From NCBI GenBank assembly GCA_900554485.1, contig USHO01000013.1, positions 1 through 16,994 on the forward strand: a DNA stretch of 16,994 nucleotides, read 5' to 3'. This document shows, piece after piece, positions 13,454 to 16,994 of the stretch; within the stretch, counting starts at the first letter, position 1, and each line of letters begins with the position of its first letter. The DNA is from an uncultured Eubacteriales bacterium. GTDB lineage: Bacteria > Bacillota > Clostridia > Christensenellales > Borkfalkiaceae. Below the pieces are notes generated by a model, which worked only from the letters and a program-made list of their open reading frames with translations, was not told where the DNA came from and made no database searches. Position numbers and translations under genes: made by a program.

Positions 13454-14251
13454 TTATAAAAAATCGACTATGCGATTCAGATCGTCCAGAATGAATTCGG
13501 GCTTTTTATCAGACTTTATTGCGTCGGCAAGCGTACTTTCTCCGCTTAATACGAGCGCGGTATGAAATCCGCAGTTCACGCCGAAAGCGACGTCGGTATA
13601 CAGTCTGTCGCCGACCATTAAAAACTCGTCGTTATCCGCCTTATACCTGACTTTTAATCTTTCGCCCATGCCTGTCTGCGGCTTGCCGATAACAATATCG
13701 GGCGTTCTGCCGGTCGCGGCTTTTATCATAGCTATGAAAGCCCCAGCATCGGGTACGGAGTACGGACTTGCCGGACATACCGCGTCGGGATGAGTGGCTA
13801 TATATTCCGCTCCGCGATTCAGTCCGTCTGTAAACGTACAGAGTTTTTTATACGTCAGCTCGGTATCGTACGCAAGCACGCATATGTCGGGATCTTCGTC
13901 CGTAAGGCGTATGCCGTTTTTTTCAAATTCCCTTTTCAGCGTATCGACGCCGAGAAGATTAACCGTCCTGCCGACGCGTTCCGCGGCGAGAAATTCCGTC
14001 GCAGCCATACCCGACGAATAAACTTCGTCGCCGTCGCGGAACAAATCGAGACGGGTAAGTTTTTTTATATATTCGTCTGCGGTTCTGGACGAATTGTTTG
14101 TAAGATATACTATTTTTCTGCCGCTTTGTCTGACCTTATCGAGCGTGACGTTCATCCCGCCGATGATTTTGTCGCCGAGATATACGGTGCCGTCCATATC
14201 GAGCAGAAAATATTTTACTTTCTTCAAAGTATCTCTTAAAGTTTCGTTCAT
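13454..14251 (-). CDS. HAD-IIA family sugar/polyol phosphatase
   Basis: A 265-residue cytosolic hydrolase of the HAD superfamily, subclass IIA (NagD, AraL and PGP relatives). Motif I is LLDMDGTVYLG (nucleophile D18, acid/base D20), motif II LTNNSSRT (T51), motif III IGKPQ (K190) and motif IV GDRLYTD (D215, D220). The C2-type cap lies between motifs II and III, as expected for IIA. Members act on 4-nitrophenyl phosphate, phosphoglycolate, sugar phosphates or glycerol phosphate; the exact substrate cannot be read from sequence. Its place next to a GlpA-like dehydrogenase makes glycerol 3-phosphate or a related triose/polyol phosphate a reasonable guess. The ATG overlaps the stop of the upstream ORF in an ATGA. 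Confidence 0.92.
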   Translation of the reverse strand: MNETLRDTLKKVKYFLLDMDGTVYLGDKIIGGMNVTLDKVRQSGRKIVYLTNNSSRTADEYIKKLTRLDLFRDGDEVYSSGMAATEFLAAERVGRTVNLLGVDTLKREFEKNGIRLTDEDPDICVLAYDTELTYKKLCTFTDGLNRGAEYIATHPDAVCPASPYSVPDAGAFIAMIKAATGRTPDIVIGKPQTGMGERLKVRYKADNDEFLMVGDRLYTDVAFGVNCGFHTALVLSGESTLADAIKSDKKPEFILDDLNRIVDFL

Positions 14252-14847
14252 AAAAGTCTCTTTATCGGCGTCAATATATCGCCTGCGGTTTTGCCGTCGG
14301 CACCTGTAACCGAAACGAACGCCGTAAGCAATTTTTCGGTCAGCGAAATCACGCTTACGAGCATTCCTCCGCCGAATTTTCTGTCCGCAACGGCAAGCAA
14401 TTTAGCCGATACGGGAACGGGGTCTTTGCCGACGATGTCGCCGCACAACGCGCGGATAAAACTTTCGGATTGCCCGTATTTTTCGCCCGAAACCGAGCCG
14501 TAAGCATAATGCAGAAACGCAAGGTAGTCGTGTATAAACGGTTCGGCGGATTTCCCGACGTCGGTTACCGCCGAAACCTTTCCGTACGCCGCGACGATAA
14601 TCGCCTTTATATCGGCGATCATAGTTTCGCTTTCGGCTTGTATTCCGTCTGGCGGATTACTTACGGACATCGCTTTGATCTCGCCGACGATTCCCCGCGG
14701 AGACGACACTGTTTTTGCGTCGTCCGCCTTATCCTGCATATTCCCGTCGGCGTCATCCGTATTCGCGATTTCCGTCAAAGTTTCTTTTGCGGGGATATCG
14801 GCTGTTTTTGTCTGCGAGCGCGGACTATCGTCGACACCGTCGCGCAA
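14248..14847 (-). CDS. Hypothetical protein, unrecognised
   Basis: A 199-residue protein I cannot assign. Residues 1 to about 75 are hydrophilic, rich in D, K, T, S and A, and probably disordered; from about 76 on the sequence looks helical (ADIKAIIVAAYGK, HDYLAFLHYAYG, SLTEKLLTAFVSV). No signal peptide, clear membrane span or metal motif is seen. The first start is a TTG 19 nt after the topoisomerase stop without a clear Shine-Dalgarno site; in-frame ATGs at codons 37, 60 and 76 are alternatives. The stop overlaps the HAD start as ATGA, and base use matches the neighbours, so it is probably a real gene in the same transcript. Its true start is uncertain. Confidence 0.65.
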   Translation of the reverse strand: MRDGVDDSPRSQTKTADIPAKETLTEIANTDDADGNMQDKADDAKTVSSPRGIVGEIKAMSVSNPPDGIQAESETMIADIKAIIVAAYGKVSAVTDVGKSAEPFIHDYLAFLHYAYGSVSGEKYGQSESFIRALCGDIVGKDPVPVSAKLLAVADRKFGGGMLVSVISLTEKLLTAFVSVTGADGKTAGDILTPIKRLL

Positions 14848-14866
14848 AACATCCGTCGGCGCGGCG

Positions 14867-16994
14867 TTATTTTTTATCGTTGAGACGAAAGGAACACACC
14901 CCTTTCGCGCGGAAAGATCCGAGCGCGGCTATGGGTTTGCCTTTTGTCGTTCTGCTTTCGACAGCCAACTGCGAGGAATCGGCATAAAGAGTATTGCCGT
15001 CTTCGTCCTCTATTAAAAGATAAAGTTTTTCGCCTTTGAGTACGGGCATCGCAAGCAACAACGCATCGTCGCCGACGTCGGCTATCTTGACGCCTTTTCT
15101 GTTTCTGGGCAATTTATTGACAGTCGAAAGATATACGCGTTTGAAAGTACCTGCCCCTGTCGCCACGACAAGGTCGTAATCCTTTTCTTTATCGATCTGC
15201 GTTACGCTTATAACTTCGTCGCCGTCGTACAGATCCATACCCTGAACGCCGCCCGAAACGCGTTTGTATTCGCTGAACGTATCCGAACAGTTAAGCCCCA
15301 TTCCGGTCTTCGTGGCGAACACGAAATCGGAATCCGGAATTTCCTGCTGAACGTCGATGACCGCATCTCCGTCTTTAAGTTTCATCGCGACGAAAGAACT
15401 CTTTGCCACGGCGTATTCCGACCACGGCGTGAGTTTGACGACGCCGTCTTTCGTAAAGAAGTACAGTCTGCCTTCGGGAACGTTCGTACCCCTGATCGCA
15501 AACATCGCTACGGGTACTTCTTTCGCAAGCGCGTCTTTTGCGAGCGTTTCGAATTTAACTCCGCCCGAGGATCCGCCACCGTCGGGAATGCTTTCGGCAT
15601 CTATGCGGTAGCAGTTGCCTTTATCGGTAAACGTATAAATAAGCGTATCGTCGTCGGCCTCGACTTTGAATTTCATAAACTCGGATTTCTTCGGGTTCGG
15701 ATTCGCCGCCGTGCGTTTATACGAGGAGAGTTTAACCTTTCTTACCGAACCGTTATAATTTACGCCTACGACGTAAACTTCCGTCTTTCTGTTTTCGGCT
15801 TTCGCGGCGAACGAAATATCGTCTTCGACCGAAACTATTTCGGTTTTACGCTCATCGCGATATTTCTTTTTGATTGCGAGAATCTCTTTTTTGACGATCG
15901 ATTTCTGCAATTTCTTGCTGTCGACGATCGCCTGCAATTCGGCGATCAGTTTATGCAGAGCGTCGAGTTCGTCTTTCAGGTTATTGACTTCGAGTTTGGT
16001 GATTCTGGCAAGTCTTAAATCGAGTATCGCCTGAGCCTGCTTGTCCGAAAGAGCGAAAGCGTTTTTAAGGTTCTGTTTAGCCGCGGGGGTATCGGGCGAA
16101 GTCTTGATTATTCGAATTACTTCGTCGATATTGTTTACGGCGATTATAAGCCCCTCCAAAATATGCGCGCGTTCGCGGGCTTTGTTGAGGTCGTATTTAG
16201 TCCTTCTTAAAACGACTTTTATCTGATAATCGACGTAATAATTTATCAGGTCGATAAGCCCCATGAGTTTCGGCTTGCCGTCGGCTATCGCGACCATGTT
16301 TATACCGAAAGAACACTGCAACTGAGTGTATTTCAGCAGATATTTTATAATCGGCGCCGGGTCGACGTCTTTTTTGAGTTTTATGACCGCGCGCATACCC
16401 GTTCTGTCGGACTCGTCCGCAATCGCGGCTATTCCGCCGAGAACGTCTTTGTTTTCTTCCTGCAGATCGGCGATTTTACGCAGAAGTTGCGCCTTGTTGA
16501 CCTGATACGGAATTTCGGTTATTACCATATTCTTTTTGCCGTTGTCGGCGTCTTCTACGTTTATTCTCGCGCGGAGTTGAATTTTACCCTTACCCGTCGC
16601 GTAAGCCGTTCTGAGTTCGTCGCCTGCGATGATGTATCCGCCCGTAGGGAAGTCCGGACCCGGAACGATCTTCATCATCTCGTCAAGGGTAATCTTCGGA
16701 TTGTCGAGGTAAGCGACGACGCCGTCTATGACTTCGGCAAGGTTATGCGTCGGTATATTCGTCGCAAGACCTACCGCTATACCCGTCGCACCGTTTACGA
16801 GAAGGTTCGGAAATCTTCCGGGGAGAGTGTCGGGTTCTTTGAGCGAGTCGTCGAAGTTAAGCGACCAGTCTACGGTATCTTTGTCTATACCGTCAAGAAG
16901 TTCGAGCGCGAGAGGTTGAAGTTTGACTTCTGTGTACCTCATCGCCGCCGCGCTGTCGCCGTCGACCGAGCCGAAGTTGCCGTGTCCGTCGACA
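14867..16994 (-). CDS. Type IIA DNA topoisomerase subunit A (GyrA/ParC type), 5' end outside window
   Basis: The DNA-cleaving subunit of gyrase or topoisomerase IV, 708 residues visible. The first residues read VDGHGNFGSVDGDSAAAM and then RYTE with the catalytic tyrosine. The breakage-reunion domain continues through FPNLLVNGATGIAVGLATNIP, PGPDFPTGG and EIPYQVNKAQL, with coiled-coil and QAQAILDLRLARIT, then a six-bladed C-terminal beta-pinwheel ending in LNDKK. The gyrase-specific GyrA box (QRRGGKG) is not seen in blade 1; the corresponding stretch reads SYKRTAANPNPKKSEF. That favours topoisomerase IV (ParC) or a divergent gyrase. The quinolone-resistance region and partner gene lie outside the window. 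The 199-aa ORF and HAD gene follow closely. Confidence 0.95.
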   Translation of the reverse strand, partial: VDGHGNFGSVDGDSAAAMRYTEVKLQPLALELLDGIDKDTVDWSLNFDDSLKEPDTLPGRFPNLLVNGATGIAVGLATNIPTHNLAEVIDGVVAYLDNPKITLDEMMKIVPGPDFPTGGYIIAGDELRTAYATGKGKIQLRARINVEDADNGKKNMVITEIPYQVNKAQLLRKIADLQEENKDVLGGIAAIADESDRTGMRAVIKLKKDVDPAPIIKYLLKYTQLQCSFGINMVAIADGKPKLMGLIDLINYYVDYQIKVVLRRTKYDLNKARERAHILEGLIIAVNNIDEVIRIIKTSPDTPAAKQNLKNAFALSDKQAQAILDLRLARITKLEVNNLKDELDALHKLIAELQAIVDSKKLQKSIVKKEILAIKKKYRDERKTEIVSVEDDISFAAKAENRKTEVYVVGVNYNGSVRKVKLSSYKRTAANPNPKKSEFMKFKVEADDDTLIYTFTDKGNCYRIDAESIPDGGGSSGGVKFETLAKDALAKEVPVAMFAIRGTNVPEGRLYFFTKDGVVKLTPWSEYAVAKSSFVAMKLKDGDAVIDVQQEIPDSDFVFATKTGMGLNCSDTFSEYKRVSGGVQGMDLYDGDEVISVTQIDKEKDYDLVVATGAGTFKRVYLSTVNKLPRNRKGVKIADVGDDALLLAMPVLKGEKLYLLIEDEDGNTLYADSSQLAVESRTTKGKPIAALGSFRAKGVCSFRLNDKK

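Noticed and set aside
12715..13494. A 259-codon plus-strand ORF opposite the GlpA-like gene
   Set aside because: Shadow of a clear flavoprotein gene; no motifs of its own.
1..16994. CRISPR array, tRNA or rRNA genes, toxin-antitoxin or phage defence genes
   Set aside because: No regularly spaced repeats, cloverleaf sequences, rRNA stretches or recognised defence proteins were found on either strand.

Overview
The window looks like a chromosomal segment of an anaerobic, probably gut-associated, Clostridia-type Bacillota (Firmicutes). This rests on the gene order gpmI-secG-rnr-smpB-ssrA, strong Shine-Dalgarno sites, near-consensus sigma-A promoters, and a tet(M/O/32/W)-type resistance gene with its Gram-positive leader. 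Nearly every gene lies on the minus strand; the only supported plus-strand gene is a small membrane protein at 9293-9475. Species cannot be named from the sequence.

Left part (1 to about 4050): a mobile, rearranged, AT-richer patch. It holds the 5' third of a ribosomal-protection tetracycline resistance gene (best match from memory tet(32)) with promoter, two leader peptides and attenuator hairpins; a complete IS256-family insertion sequence; the 3' part of an IS3-family orfB; and the N-terminal part of a tyrosine recombinase. The last two are fused at a breakpoint near 3255-3285. The broken integrase starts about 320 bp from the 3' end of ssrA, a classic integration site, so this is probably the remnant of an integrative element.

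Middle part (4046-9098): a housekeeping block. ssrA (tmRNA, tag AKSENNTVRYNNNLAFAA) with its terminator lies 3 nt from smpB; then come rnr (RNase R), secG and gpmI. SmpB, tmRNA and RNase R act together in ribosome rescue and decay of the stalled mRNA. Promoters are visible for gpmI, secG, smpB and, less surely, ssrA. A strong hairpin with a T-run sits between secG and the rnr ribosome-binding site.

Right part (9293-16994): a convergent YtxH-like small protein, then a tightly packed minus-strand array read from the right edge: the 5'-truncated A subunit of a type IIA topoisomerase with no recognisable GyrA box, an unrecognised 199-aa ORF, a HAD-IIA phosphatase, a GlpA-like FAD oxidoreductase with a C-terminal BFD-type iron-sulfur domain, a second FAD/NAD(P) oxidoreductase, a DUF1667 cysteine protein and a uridine-kinase-like P-loop protein. 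Three junctions are ATGA overlaps. The middle four genes resemble a DUF1667-type glycerol-3-phosphate oxidation module. I found no CRISPR array, tRNA, rRNA or phage genes. The least explained items are the 199-aa ORF and the partnership of the HAD phosphatase with the redox trio.
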